DNA of 64,000 nucleotides from Pseudoalteromonas rubra (GCF_000238295.3 NZ_AHCD03000035.1:806001-870000), one strand, 5' to 3'; shown: positions 9,062 through 17,645, counted from the stretch's first letter. Program-made: numbers and translations. Notes: a model not told the origin generated them from the sequence alone.

Positions 9062-9615
9062 ATCTACAACATGTCATCAGCCGCTTTAGTTTAAGTGCTT
9101 CGGATCAGGCGCCTGCTTCAGGGCAAGGACAAGAAAGCGCGGTATTAGTCCCCCTGCTTGAGGTGGATGGAGAAGCCTCGGTGTTGCTGTGTAAGCGCAG
9201 TGCCCAGCTGCGCAGTCATCCAAGTCAGCTCTGTTTTCCGGGTGGCAAGGTTGAATTACAAGATAAATCAGTGATCACCACGGCATTACGAGAGAGCCAG
9301 GAAGAAATTGCCCTCGATCCGCTACAAGTTAATCCGGTTGGTATTTTACCTTTGCATACGACACTGACCGGCTTTCGTATTACGCCTGTGCTGGCAACCT
9401 TAGCGCAAAATGCGACCTGGCAAACCCACAGTGATGAGGTGGAGCAAGTGTTCACCCTGCCATTGTCTTTGCTCGCACAACAAGGGGTCTGGCAACCTGT
9501 TCAAACGCGGTTGCACGGAAAAACTGTGACCTTTAATGCCCTTATGACAGAGCATGGGTTGCTTTGGGGAGCCACAGCGAAGATTGTTCAACAGTTATTG
9601 ATCAGAGTGGCCTGA
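9058..9615 (+). CDS. nudL: NUDIX hydrolase, CoA pyrophosphatase NudL type
   Basis: A 185-residue Nudix protein that probably cleaves coenzyme A and related nucleotides. The Nudix box is visible as GGKVELQDKSVITTALRES followed by QEEI (about residues 61-83). It is preceded by LLCKRSAQLRSHPSQLCFPGG, the extended motif of the CoA-pyrophosphatase branch (E. coli YeaB/NudL). It overlaps the end of pabB by the ATGA junction, the same neighbour as in E. coli, so the two are translated together. Confidence 0.9.
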   Translation: MNLQHVISRFSLSASDQAPASGQGQESAVLVPLLEVDGEASVLLCKRSAQLRSHPSQLCFPGGKVELQDKSVITTALRESQEEIALDPLQVNPVGILPLHTTLTGFRITPVLATLAQNATWQTHSDEVEQVFTLPLSLLAQQGVWQPVQTRLHGKTVTFNALMTEHGLLWGATAKIVQQLLIRVA

Positions 9616-9810
9616 CCAGCTAAGCACTGGCAACAATTTCCCTTCTAACTAAATGAGTTTGAAAACATTTCAGTATTTTTTAGCCTTCCCTGCTTACAAT
9701 ACCAGCGGATCCGCTTAAAACTGTATACAATTTTGCTGTGAAGTGGGTTACTTATGCAATAATTAACGTTATGATGTGCGCCCGTTCAGAGGCAATGTTG
9801 AGTAGAATTT

Positions 9811-11187
9811 ATGATTAGTGCATTTGACATGTTCAGTGTTGGTATTGGACCGTCATCTTCCCATACTGTTGGACCTATGCGTGCTTCGCGCCTGTTTGTT
9901 AAAGATCTGCAAAGCAATCGCATCATTGACAAAGTCACATCAGTAAAAGTAGAGCTATTCGGCTCATTAGGTCAGACTGGCATTGGGCATGGTTCTGGCA
10001 AAGCAGTGATCTTAGGACTGGCTGGATATGATCCTGAGTCGGTAGATGCGGACAAAGTCCCTGAGATCCTGGATACCATTGAGCGTGAGCAGGTGATTTA
10101 TCTGGATAAAACCTATAAAGCCGATTTTCCTAAACAAGGTGCAATTGTCTTTCATCGCCGTAAAACGCTGCCTAAACACTCCAATGCTATGGAGCTTCAG
10201 GCTTATGCAGGGTCAGAGCTCGTACACAGCCAGGTTTATTATTCTATTGGCGGTGGCTTCATTGTCACCGAAGAGCAGTTTGATACCGAGAAACAAGCCG
10301 CGTTAGACGTTCGTGAGCAAAATCCAGCGCCTTATCCTTTCGAGAATGCGCAACAACTGCTCGAGATGTGTAAAGAAACAGGCCTAAGTGTCTCTTCGCT
10401 CATGATGCACAATGAAAAAACGCTGCGTAATGAACAAGAAATCAAAACAGAGTTGTTTCATATCTGGGAAGTGATGAAAGCCTGTATTGAACGCGGTATG
10501 CGCACCGAAGGCATCTTACCCGGCGGGCTAAAAGTAAAGCGTCGCGCGCCAAGTTTGTATTTAAAACTGAATGTTGAAAACAGCAACGATCCACTTCGGG
10601 CAATGGACTGGGTTGATCTGTTTGCACTCGCCGTTAATGAAGAAAATGCTGCTGGCGGCCGCGTAGTAACTGCACCCACGAACGGTGCTGCCGGGATCCT
10701 GCCTGCGGTACTCATGTATTATCATACGTTTATCAAAGAAGTGGATGCTGAGATAGCAACACGCTACCTGCTCACTGCCGCAGCAATTGGTATTCTGTAT
10801 AAGAAAAATGCTTCTATTTCTGGTGCTGAAGTTGGCTGTCAGGGTGAAGTAGGTGTGGCCTGCTCTATGGCAGCCGGCGCACTCACAGAAATCATGGGCG
10901 GCAATGTGGTACACGTAGAAAATGCTGCTGAAATAGGGATGGAACATAATCTAGGGTTAACTTGCGACCCGGTGGGTGGACTGGTACAGGTACCATGTAT
11001 TGAGCGTAACGCTATGGGTGCGGTGAAAGCCATCAATGCATCACGTCTTGCCATGCGTGGCAGTGGTGAGCAAAAAGTGTCTTTAGATAAGGTTATCAAA
11101 ACCATGCTGGATACGGGTAATGATATGAAGACCAAGTATAAAGAAACAGCACGTGGTGGACTCGCAGTTAATATCATTGAATGTTAA
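9811..11187 (+). CDS. sdaA: L-serine ammonia-lyase (L-serine dehydratase)
   Basis: Deaminates L-serine to pyruvate using a 4Fe-4S cluster. The 458-residue single-chain form opens MISAFDMFSVGIGPSSSHTV, typical of the SdaA/SdaB/TdcG family (beta domain first, about residues 1-150). The alpha domain has GAEVGCQGEVGVACSMAA and GLTCDPVGGLVQVPCIERN, whose cysteines are the cluster ligands. Length equals the E. coli enzymes (454-455). The gene stands alone between nudL and a strong bidirectional terminator. Confidence 0.95.
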   Translation: MISAFDMFSVGIGPSSSHTVGPMRASRLFVKDLQSNRIIDKVTSVKVELFGSLGQTGIGHGSGKAVILGLAGYDPESVDADKVPEILDTIEREQVIYLDKTYKADFPKQGAIVFHRRKTLPKHSNAMELQAYAGSELVHSQVYYSIGGGFIVTEEQFDTEKQAALDVREQNPAPYPFENAQQLLEMCKETGLSVSSLMMHNEKTLRNEQEIKTELFHIWEVMKACIERGMRTEGILPGGLKVKRRAPSLYLKLNVENSNDPLRAMDWVDLFALAVNEENAAGGRVVTAPTNGAAGILPAVLMYYHTFIKEVDAEIATRYLLTAAAIGILYKKNASISGAEVGCQGEVGVACSMAAGALTEIMGGNVVHVENAAEIGMEHNLGLTCDPVGGLVQVPCIERNAMGAVKAINASRLAMRGSGEQKVSLDKVIKTMLDTGNDMKTKYKETARGGLAVNIIEC

Positions 11188-11195
11188 TCCGTACC

Positions 11196-11241
11196 ATCAG
11201 ACATTAAAAAAGCCGCTTTTGCGGCTTTTTTAATGTCTGAT
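11196..11241. terminator. Bidirectional terminator between sdaA and cysB
   Basis: A perfect 21-base inverted repeat around a TTTT loop. The core AAAAAAGCCGC / GCGGCTTTTTT gives A- and T-runs on both strands. It serves sdaA (plus, stop 9 bases earlier) and cysB (minus, stop 34 bases beyond). Confidence 0.92.
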
Positions 11242-11274
11242 ATCAGTTCACATTGAGCACCCTGGTGTGTTCAT

Positions 11275-12252
11275 TCATTTGACTGGTAACTCGGTGTTTT
11301 CAAACAGCGCATCGACATCGTCCTGATTGCGCAGCAAGCTGGCACGTTCAACCAAATCTTTAGTCAGATGTGGTGCAAACCGTTCGATAAAGTCGTACAT
11401 GTACCCACGAAGGAAGCTACCCTTTCTGAAGCCAATCTTGGTCGTACTTGCTTCAAAAAGATGACTGGCATCAATGCATACCAGGTCATTGTCGGTGATT
11501 TCATCGACGGCCATTGTTGCCAGCACACCAACACCCAGCCCCAACCGGACATAGGTCTTAATCACGTCAGCATCCGTGGCGGTGAAGACAATATGCGGAG
11601 ATAGTCCATGTGCATTAAAGGCTTTATCCAGTTCAGAGCGTCCGGTAAAGCCGAACACATAAGTGATCAAAGGAAACTTTGCGACATCCTGAACTGTAAT
11701 GTTACTGCCTTTCTTTGCCAATGGATGATCTTTCGTCACCACAATACTGCGGTTCCAGTGATAGCAAGGTAGCATGATCAGGTCGCCATACAGATGCAGC
11801 GCCTCCGTTGCGATGGCGAAGTCTGCATCACCTCGCGCAGCTGCATCCGAAATCTGTTGCGGTGTACCCTGGTGCATGTGTAATGACACGGCCGGATACT
11901 TTTGCATAAACCCCTGGATGACATTCGGCAAGGCATAACGCGCCTGTGTATGCGTAGTCGCGATATTGAGCTTACCCTGATCTGGTAAAGTGTGTTCGTT
12001 GGCAACGGCTTTAATGCCTTCTACCTTAGACAATATCTCTCGGGCAATATTGATTATTTCATTGCCTGCACTGGTAACATGTGTGAGATGTTTGCCACTG
12101 CGGCCAAAGATCTGTACACCAAGCTCGTCCTCCAGCATACGCACTTGCTTGGAAATTCCCGGCTGGGAGGTATACAAGCTTTCAGCGGTTGCTGACACAT
12201 TGAGATTGTGATTCAGAACTTCAACTATGTATTTCAGTTGTTGTAATTTCAT
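11275..12252 (-). CDS. cysB: LysR-family regulator CysB
   Basis: Transcriptional activator of sulfate assimilation and cysteine synthesis that responds to N-acetylserine. The 325-residue protein opens MKLQQLKYIVEVLNHNLNVS with the winged helix-turn-helix TAESLYTSQPGISKQVRMLE (about residues 20-42). Next comes the CysB/Cbl-type inducer domain, including TTHTQARYALPNVIQGF and the threonine that contacts inducer (about residue 100). Length matches E. coli CysB (324). The homologue Cbl is a possible alternative, but as the only copy here CysB is likelier. It shares its terminator with sdaA. Confidence 0.9.
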   Translation of the reverse strand: MKLQQLKYIVEVLNHNLNVSATAESLYTSQPGISKQVRMLEDELGVQIFGRSGKHLTHVTSAGNEIINIAREILSKVEGIKAVANEHTLPDQGKLNIATTHTQARYALPNVIQGFMQKYPAVSLHMHQGTPQQISDAAARGDADFAIATEALHLYGDLIMLPCYHWNRSIVVTKDHPLAKKGSNITVQDVAKFPLITYVFGFTGRSELDKAFNAHGLSPHIVFTATDADVIKTYVRLGLGVGVLATMAVDEITDNDLVCIDASHLFEASTTKIGFRKGSFLRGYMYDFIERFAPHLTKDLVERASLLRNQDDVDALFENTELPVK

Positions 12253-12530
12253 AACTAAGCATTTGTTTTAATTGTTATCTGGTGTACGACTAGGCCAATT
12301 ATCGTTAGATACAGGCAAATAATGACTCAGCCTAGCATAATTATAGTATATCCGATAGGACAATACTTTCCCCAGTGTATTAGAGCCAGCTTCCAAGCAT
12401 TAAGCTATACTAAAAAATGATGGAATTTGGTGGATTTTCAAGTCTCTTGTTATTAACACTGTTCAATCCCCAATTATTTGATGTAATATAAAAAAACTGT
12501 CAGCTGTATGATTTACGAAGAGATCCGGGT

Positions 12531-13292
12531 ATGTTTATTACCGTAATAATTTTGTTGATTGTAGCACTCATTGTCATTGCAGTGTGGGTCAGTGCTATTC
12601 AACAACACAAAGAAAAACAAGAAGCGGAACGCCGTAAAGAGCTGGCAAAGCAGAAGCGGATCATTGAAGAAGCCGAAGATGTGATCCTCAACAGCAGCAA
12701 CATTCCTATGTCCGGCGCCATGATAAAAGTTATTCAGCGTCGTGTACACGATGCGCTGGTATCTATGGTCGAGCTCTCGCCGACCTCTCGCGAATTGAAA
12801 AGCCGTATGCATGAATCCCAGGAGCGTTTGAACAACGAGCCTCAAAATGCAAACGAATCCGATAAAGTCACCTTACCCGATAACGATAAGCAGCTCATCG
12901 CCCTGGTTCAGGGTATTAAGAAACTGCGCCACCTGCTACGTTCTGAACACAGTAAAGGCAAAGTAGACACGCAAGTGTTTGTTCAGGAAGACCGAAAAAT
13001 GGAACGGTTGCAACTACGAATAAACGTAGAAAGTCAAATCAAGCGTGGGATGTCAGCTAAGAGCGCTAACATGGTGGGGTCGGCACGACAATACTTCGAA
13101 AAAGCCTATGCGATTATCTGCGGTGTCACCCACGCCGATGAGTACACCAAAGAAAAGAAAACGCTGCTCGAGGGATACCTGAGTGAGATTAGTACTGAGC
13201 TTAAAGCGTCCAATGCCTCTGCGGTGAAAAAGAAAGCAGAGAAAGAAAAGGACGATCTCGATGTCCTTTTCGCACCCAAGAAAAAGTGGTGA
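12531..13292 (+). CDS. Membrane-anchored coiled-coil protein of unknown function
   Basis: A 253-residue protein with one N-terminal membrane helix (about residues 3-24, ITVIILLIVALIVIAVWV), a highly charged helical stretch (QHKEKQEAERRKELAKQKRI, about 27-46), a largely helical body and a lysine-rich tail (KKKAEKEKDDLDVLF). No catalytic motif is visible. Topology suggests a cytoplasmic domain tethered to the inner membrane. It ends 6 bases before the convergent purine permease gene. I do not recognise a characterised family. Confidence 0.8.
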   Translation: MFITVIILLIVALIVIAVWVSAIQQHKEKQEAERRKELAKQKRIIEEAEDVILNSSNIPMSGAMIKVIQRRVHDALVSMVELSPTSRELKSRMHESQERLNNEPQNANESDKVTLPDNDKQLIALVQGIKKLRHLLRSEHSKGKVDTQVFVQEDRKMERLQLRINVESQIKRGMSAKSANMVGSARQYFEKAYAIICGVTHADEYTKEKKTLLEGYLSEISTELKASNASAVKKKAEKEKDDLDVLFAPKKKW

Positions 13293-13298
13293 TCAGCC

Positions 13299-14588
13299 TC
13301 AGCTGATCGCAAACTTGACAATAAACAGCACGGTCAATACCCAAACACTGATAGAGATTTCCTCACGCTTATTACACGCCAGCTTCACCGCAGTATAAGA
13401 AATAAAGCCAAGCGCTATGCCATGCGCAATAGAGAACGTCAGTGGCGTCATAAGTAACACGACGCTGACCGGAATGGCATCGCTCATATCATCCCAGTTT
13501 ACCAGCTTCAGATTTTGTAGCATCAATACAGCGACGTACAAAATCGCTCCGGCAGTGGCATACGCAGGGACCATTTGCGCCAGAGGTGCAAAGAACATCA
13601 TAAGTAGGAAACACAAACCAACTACCACAGCGGTTAAGCCAGTACGACCACCCACAGACACACCTGACACAGACTCAATGTACGAGGTAGTTGTGGAGGT
13701 ACCGAGAAAAGACCCTGCAATCGTTGCTGAGCTGTCAGCCGAAAGCGCTCTGCCAAGGCGCGGCATCCGCCCTTCTTTATCTGCAATTCCGGCTTTTTGT
13801 GTCACCGCAACCAAAGTGCCACTGGTATCAAACAAATCAACAAATAAAAATGCGAACACCACACTCAGCATTGAAATTTCCAACGCACTGGCAATATCAA
13901 GTTGCGCCAGAGTTGGTGTAATACTCGGTGGCATAGAAACAATACCAGTGTAGTCGACTAAGCCGAGGCCCCAGGCGAGCACTGTCACTAACAAAATACT
14001 CAGCAGCACGCCACTTTTCATATCACGATACATTAAGGCAGCAATAACAAAAAAGCTCAGAATGGCAAGCAAAGGGCCAGGGCTGGTAATGTCACCTAGT
14101 TGCACAAAAGTGGCGGGACTGGCAACGATGATCTGCGCATTTTTAAGCGCTATCAGTGCCAGGAAAGCACCAATACCTGTGGCAATGGCTTGTTTTAGTA
14201 CCAGTGGAATTGCCTGGATCACCCACTCTCTGACCTTAAATATACTAAGTAATAAAAATAAACAGCCAGATAAAAAAACCGCGCCCAACGCACTTTGCCA
14301 GGAATGGCCCATACCCAACACAACGCCGTAAGTGAAAAAGGCATTTAAGCCCATGCCTGGCGCCAGAGCCAGCGGATAATTGGCCCACAACCCCATAATA
14401 AAACAGCCTATGGCTGCGGCTAAACAGGTGGCAACAAACGCAGCACCATGATCGATACCCGCTTCAGCCAACATGGCAGGGTTCACAAAAACAATGTAAA
14501 CCATAGTGACAAATGTTGTCAGACCGGCGATAAACTCGGTTTTGACTGTGCTCTGCTGTGCACGGAGCGAAAATAATTTTTCCAGCAT
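13299..14588 (-). CDS. NCS2-family purine (hypoxanthine/guanine/adenine) permease, AzgA-like
   Basis: A 429-residue inner-membrane proton symporter of the AzgA-like NCS2 branch, which imports nucleobases. It has about 12-13 hydrophobic segments, the start MLEKLFSLRAQQSTVKTEFI, the early motif AGLTTFVTMVYIVFVNP, GLNAFFTYGVVLGMG near helix 3 and LFDTSGTLVAVTQKAG, all typical of E. coli GhxP/GhxQ/AdeP/AdeQ. The ATG at 14588 aligns with family N-termini; an in-frame extension to 14630 adds 14 residues without support. Substrate within the purines cannot be told by eye. Confidence 0.9.
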   Translation of the reverse strand: MLEKLFSLRAQQSTVKTEFIAGLTTFVTMVYIVFVNPAMLAEAGIDHGAAFVATCLAAAIGCFIMGLWANYPLALAPGMGLNAFFTYGVVLGMGHSWQSALGAVFLSGCLFLLLSIFKVREWVIQAIPLVLKQAIATGIGAFLALIALKNAQIIVASPATFVQLGDITSPGPLLAILSFFVIAALMYRDMKSGVLLSILLVTVLAWGLGLVDYTGIVSMPPSITPTLAQLDIASALEISMLSVVFAFLFVDLFDTSGTLVAVTQKAGIADKEGRMPRLGRALSADSSATIAGSFLGTSTTTSYIESVSGVSVGGRTGLTAVVVGLCFLLMMFFAPLAQMVPAYATAGAILYVAVLMLQNLKLVNWDDMSDAIPVSVVLLMTPLTFSIAHGIALGFISYTAVKLACNKREEISISVWVLTVLFIVKFAIS

Positions 14589-14706
14589 GTCTTTGTATTT
14601 TATATAGAAACGAAAGCCGGATTTTATCACAAATCTCTGGTGTAATCGGACAAAATAGTTAAAAATCAGCTACACTCTGATCTAAGTCGTATTAAGTGAA
14701 ATCAGT

Positions 14707-15171
14707 ATGAAAAAGAACCAATTAGCAGTTGCAAACGGCAGTGATTTAGAGCAACAGCTGCTCAATGTGCTGGAATTTGTGACCGCAACACCGGACTCTG
14801 AAAACCGCTGGCCCAACGATACCGATAACAAGGCTGTCTATAAAAAAGGCCTTTATTATCTGAAAAATAAACAATATCCGCTCGCTGCGAAATGGCTTCG
14901 GCTGGCCGCGATGTCAGGTGACAACAAGGCCCAGTTTTATCTTGGCATGCTATTTGTGAAAGGCCAGGGTGTACCAAAAAGCGTTTTTCATGGTATTGCC
15001 TGGCTATCGCTCGCCCAAAGCCAAGGGAATCAGGCAGCAGCCGGCACACTTGAGCAAGTGCGTACCCACCTGACAGCTAAGCGATTCATAGATGCCCAGT
15101 GCTATGCCGCAACCCTGTATGAACAGATCCATCAAATGATGCACTTTAGCCCGGATGCGAACCCAAAATAA
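14707..15171 (+). CDS. Sel1-repeat protein
   Basis: A 154-residue soluble protein with two to three Sel1-like (TPR-related) repeats between residues 45 and 115, for example YPLAAKWLRLAAMSGDNKAQ followed by FYLGMLFVKGQGVPKS and AWLSLAQSQGNQAA. Sel1 repeats are protein-interaction modules; no partner is suggested by the neighbours. There is no signal peptide, so it is probably cytoplasmic. Confidence 0.82.
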   Translation: MKKNQLAVANGSDLEQQLLNVLEFVTATPDSENRWPNDTDNKAVYKKGLYYLKNKQYPLAAKWLRLAAMSGDNKAQFYLGMLFVKGQGVPKSVFHGIAWLSLAQSQGNQAAAGTLEQVRTHLTAKRFIDAQCYAATLYEQIHQMMHFSPDANPK

Positions 15172-15228
15172 AAGTAAATGTAATCAAAGCACTATTTAAA
15201 AAGCACAAAAAATACGCGATATTTTACT

Positions 15229-15256
15229 TGCCAAATAGCACTGTATGAAATACTGT
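15229..15256 (+). promoter_or_regulatory. Candidate promoter of the SulA-like gene
   Basis: A TTGCCA -35-like hexamer is followed by a 17-base spacer and a TACTGT -10-like hexamer; TATAAC a few bases on is an alternative -10. Either would place the start point within the LexA-type dyad just downstream. Confidence 0.35.
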
Positions 15257-15260
15257 ATAA

Positions 15261-15282
15261 CCACTGTATAGAAAATCAGTGG
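15261..15282 (+). promoter_or_regulatory. LexA-type operator before the SulA-like gene
   Basis: The dyad CCACTG-N10-CAGTGG has perfect 6-base arms and contains the gammaproteobacterial LexA spacing CTG-N10-CAG (CTGT-N8-TCAG; the consensus right half is ACAG). It sits 7 bases before the ATG of the SulA-like gene and just downstream of -35/-10-like hexamers. A repressor there would block transcription until SOS induction. Confidence 0.6.
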
Positions 15283-15289
15283 TCTGCTC

Positions 15290-15715
15290 ATGTTACATAC
15301 TCAAGTGCAAAATATATCAGTGTCTCAGGCTAAAACAGCCAATAAACGCTATCAGTTAGTATATGCGGAAGATGACATAGTAAGCAGTTTAGAACTGCTT
15401 AAAATCCTGTATCGATGCAATTCACTTCACAGATGGACCTTGCTTATTGCACCAGACAACATTCCAAGCAAAGCCCTGCTGGATAACAGTTCAATTGATA
15501 GCAGCAAGCTACTGGTGCTACGTCAAAGACATTTGATAAACTTAGAGTATGTTATTAACAGCGCTTTATGCAAAGGTAACTTTGCAGCGGTGATCACCTG
15601 GACAGACATTGTGTCGGAACAACAGCTGTCTCAGTTTAAACTGATAGACAGTGACACTGAGATCTTTTGTTTTACCCGCACCTCTGGACATGAGGTATCT
15701 GTCGTTGCGCATTAA
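15290..15715 (+). CDS. SulA-like SOS cell-division inhibitor
   Basis: A 141-residue protein whose middle part fits the SulA/SulA-like fold. WTLLIAPDNIPSKALLDNSS (about residues 49-68) is followed by LLVLRQRHLINLEYVINSAL and then GNFAAVITW, the same order as the E. coli SulA segment that ends in GNYSVVIGW. SulA binds FtsZ and stops septation during DNA damage. The LexA-type dyad upstream supports the assignment. No ribosome-binding site is visible before the ATG, so translation may be weak or leaderless-like. The next gene, ychJ, starts 16 bases later and may be read through. Confidence 0.7.
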   Translation: MLHTQVQNISVSQAKTANKRYQLVYAEDDIVSSLELLKILYRCNSLHRWTLLIAPDNIPSKALLDNSSIDSSKLLVLRQRHLINLEYVINSALCKGNFAAVITWTDIVSEQQLSQFKLIDSDTEIFCFTRTSGHEVSVVAH

Positions 15716-15731
15716 GTTCAAATGAGAAAAT

Positions 15732-16187
15732 ATGTGTTATTGCGGTTCTGAAAGAGAAGCACAAGCATGCTGTCTGCCTTTCATAGCAGGCCAAAAGCTA
15801 CCTGACAGTGCGGAGCAGTTAATGCGCTCCAGATACAGTGCTTATTGCCTCAAAGACACAGGGTACATACATCGTACTTATGCACAGTGCAAACGTGCAG
15901 AAAATAGCGAGGCCAGTATCAGTGAATTTGCTGAGCATGCAACCTTTATTGGCTTGGAGGTCATCCAAAGCAGTGAGTCTCCAGAACATCACTTTGTGGA
16001 GTTTAAGGCTACATACCTGGATGGCAGCACCTGTATCACTATGCACGAACGGTCTCGCTTTTTACGTGAAGACGGCCAATGGCGTTATCTTGATGGTGAA
16101 CTGTTTGCCTGCCCTGAGAAAAAAATGAGCAGGAATGATCCTTGTCCCTGCCACAGTGGGAAGAAGTTCAAAAAGTGCCACGGCTAA
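15732..16187 (+). CDS. ychJ: YchJ family protein (UPF0225, two SEC-C-type zinc motifs)
   Basis: A 151-residue protein with an N-terminal cysteine cluster (MCYCGSEREAQACCLPF), a central NTF2-like domain (about residues 25-130, beginning SAEQLMRSRYSAYCL) and a C-terminal SEC-C zinc motif (RNDPCPCHSGKKFKKCHG). This exactly matches the YchJ layout and length. The function is not established. It lies 16 bases after the SulA-like gene and may share its transcript. Confidence 0.9.
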   Translation: MCYCGSEREAQACCLPFIAGQKLPDSAEQLMRSRYSAYCLKDTGYIHRTYAQCKRAENSEASISEFAEHATFIGLEVIQSSESPEHHFVEFKATYLDGSTCITMHERSRFLREDGQWRYLDGELFACPEKKMSRNDPCPCHSGKKFKKCHG

Positions 16188-16420
16188 CTTGGCAGGCTAG
16201 ATGATCTGGGTTATTGAGTATTCAATAGCCCAGTTCTAAGTAGGCAGCTTCTTCGCGTTTGTCGTACCCCATTTATTTGTGCTCTGCAACTAAGGCCCCC
16301 TAAGCGACTTCAAAGCCTTTGAAGCGGCCTAACAAAATCAAAGACAAAGACTCTAGCAAACGACAACATCATTCCAATGTGCTTATGATGTTTGCACGCA
16401 TCAAATCACTCACCCAACAT
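16188..16420. other. Intergenic stretch between ychJ and the 220-bp repeat
   Basis: About 230 bases with no supported gene. It contains an imperfect AAGGCCCCCTAAGCGACTTC / GAAGCGGCC-like region near 16290-16330 that could act as a weak terminator for ychJ, but no T-run follows. Confidence 0.35.
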
Positions 16421-16423
16421 TTA

Positions 16424-16643
16424 TACCAATTTCAATTAATACCTAGTCTATTTGAAGCAACAAATAGGACGCGAACGGCGTTAAAAATTTCTCATTTAGA
16501 ACCTTATACCTTAGACATAGGTTCACAAATTCTTGCCTCGCCTACATGGACATAGGTGCCTCAGCGATAGCAGGACGCGAGAGCGGTGTTATCGACCCTA
16601 TTTTCTCGCCTCAAAATAGATCACTTAATTAAGCAAATTGGTA
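16424..16643 (+). mobile_element. MITE-like 220-bp element, copy 1
   Basis: A non-coding element bounded by terminal inverted repeats TACCAATTT... and ...AAATTGGTA, flanked on both sides by TTA, probably a duplicated target. The second copy (41185-41404) has the same length, lies in the opposite orientation and is roughly 90% identical by eye, including the shared internal stretches GAGGCGAGAAAATAGG and GTCTAAGGTATAAGGTTCTA. It has no open frame long enough for a transposase, so it would move only in trans. It lies in a gap between two genes without disrupting either. Confidence 0.75.
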
Positions 16644-16688
16644 TTACACATCGCTTAGTGTTCTTTTTCAAACTGGCTGTGGCGTTTG

Positions 16689-17210
16689 TTACACCGCAAC
16701 CTGCAACATAGATTGCATTTCACCACCGGCTATCTGGTCATAGAAACCTGCGGCATCTATATCGTGGTTATCAACAAGCATTTGCGGATTTCTGCTATTT
16801 TCGAACTTCTGTCTCACGGCAGGCTCCAAATTATCAACGATATGCAGCGGAATGTGCTTTTTGTCGTTACGTACTGCAAAGGGCTCTGGCTGCAAACATT
16901 CTTTGAGGCGAAGACTTGTCAGATCGCCGCCCTGGGCCAGAAATCCATTATTCTGACCAATCAGCATATCGAACTGCTCTGGGGCAAGCGGCTTTTGCGG
17001 ACCAAGCTGCAACGCCTTTTTAAGCGCCTCTTCTGATTTATCCGCTTCTTGTGGAGACGTATGCGGGAGGTCAAACTGGCTAAAATCTAATGCATCCTGA
17101 GACAACAAAGATAGCAGTAAGCCAAAGTCACCGCGTCTTGCTTCATGAACACTGTGATTGAGTGCACTGCCCAGCTGAGCCTCTTTGCACAAAATGCCAT
17201 CTATCTGCAT
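16689..17210 (-). CDS. VC2046/SO_2500 family protein
   Basis: A 173-residue cytoplasmic protein. The N-terminal AQLGSALNHSVHEARRGDFGL followed by LLSLLSQDALDFSQF (about residues 10-45) resembles the conserved start of a small family named after Vibrio VC2046 and Shewanella SO_2500, whose function is unknown. The later part is rich in short helices and mentions no catalytic motif. I prefer the ATG at 17210 (MQIDGILC), since the in-frame ATG at 17225 adds five unusual residues. Its start faces the tRNA-Tyr promoter about 70 bases away on the other strand. Confidence 0.65.
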   Translation of the reverse strand: MQIDGILCKEAQLGSALNHSVHEARRGDFGLLLSLLSQDALDFSQFDLPHTSPQEADKSEEALKKALQLGPQKPLAPEQFDMLIGQNNGFLAQGGDLTSLRLKECLQPEPFAVRNDKKHIPLHIVDNLEPAVRQKFENSRNPQMLVDNHDIDAAGFYDQIAGGEMQSMLQVAV

Positions 17211-17279
17211 GTAAAATCGCCACAATTTATCAAATATGAAAATTTATCGGCATTTTTTCAATTTTCTTTAGGACATTTC

Positions 17280-17315
17280 TTTACTTCACTAAAAACTTTG
17301 ATATTATCAGCGCCC
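17280..17315 (+). promoter_or_regulatory. Promoter of the tRNA-Tyr array with GC-rich discriminator
   Basis: A TTTACT -35-like hexamer (17280-17285), a 16-base spacer and TATTAT (17302-17307) are followed by CAGCGCCC. A GC-rich discriminator directly after the -10 is typical of stable-RNA promoters under stringent control. It lies 15-20 bases before the first tRNA. Confidence 0.55.
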
Positions 17316-17322
17316 ATGTTGA

Positions 17323-17407
17323 GGAGGGGTTCCCGAGCGGCCAAAGGGATCAGACTGTAAATCTGACGGCACTGCCTTCGCTGGTTCGAATCCAGCCCCC
17401 TCCACCA
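17323..17407 (+). tRNA. tRNA-Tyr (GUA), copy 1, A73
   Basis: An 85-base class II tRNA with encoded CCA. The acceptor arms are GGAGGGG / CCCCTCC, the D-loop contains CCCGAGCGGCCAAAGGG, the anticodon loop is CTGTAAA (anticodon GTA), followed by a long variable arm and the T-loop GGTTCGAATCC. The discriminator is A, as expected for bacterial tRNA-Tyr. First of eleven tandem copies; the spacer to copy 2 is 22 bases. Confidence 0.97.
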
Positions 17408-17429
17408 CATCACAATTTGTATTCTCTTA

Positions 17430-17514
17430 GGAGGGGTTCCCGAGCGGCCAAAGGGATCAGACTGTAAATCTGACGGCACTGCCTTCGCTGGTTCGAATCC
17501 AGCCCCCTCCACCA
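17430..17514 (+). tRNA. tRNA-Tyr (GUA), copy 2, A73
   Basis: Identical to copy 1 over the mature tRNA, including A73 and the encoded CCA. Spacer to copy 3 is 23 bases (CCTTACAATTTG then TTTTTCTCTTA), which becomes the standard spacer of the array. Confidence 0.97.
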
Positions 17515-17537
17515 CCTTACAATTTGTTTTTCTCTTA

Positions 17538-17622
17538 GGAGGGGTTCCCGAGCGGCCAAAGGGATCAGACTGTAAATCTGACGGCACTGCCTTCGCTGGT
17601 TCGAATCCAGCCCCCTCCCCCA
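17538..17622 (+). tRNA. tRNA-Tyr (GUA), copy 3, C73 variant
   Basis: Same body as copy 1 but the 3' end reads CCCCTCC-C-CCA: the discriminator base 73 is C instead of A. All other stems and loops are intact. First of eight identical C73 copies at an exact 108-base period. Confidence 0.93.
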
Positions 17623-17645
17623 CCTTACAATTTGTTTTTCTCTTA

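Noticed and set aside
13417..13953. 178-residue plus-strand open frame
   Set aside because: It lies entirely antisense to the NCS2 permease gene, has no ribosome-binding site and low-complexity Ser/Thr/Pro-rich content.
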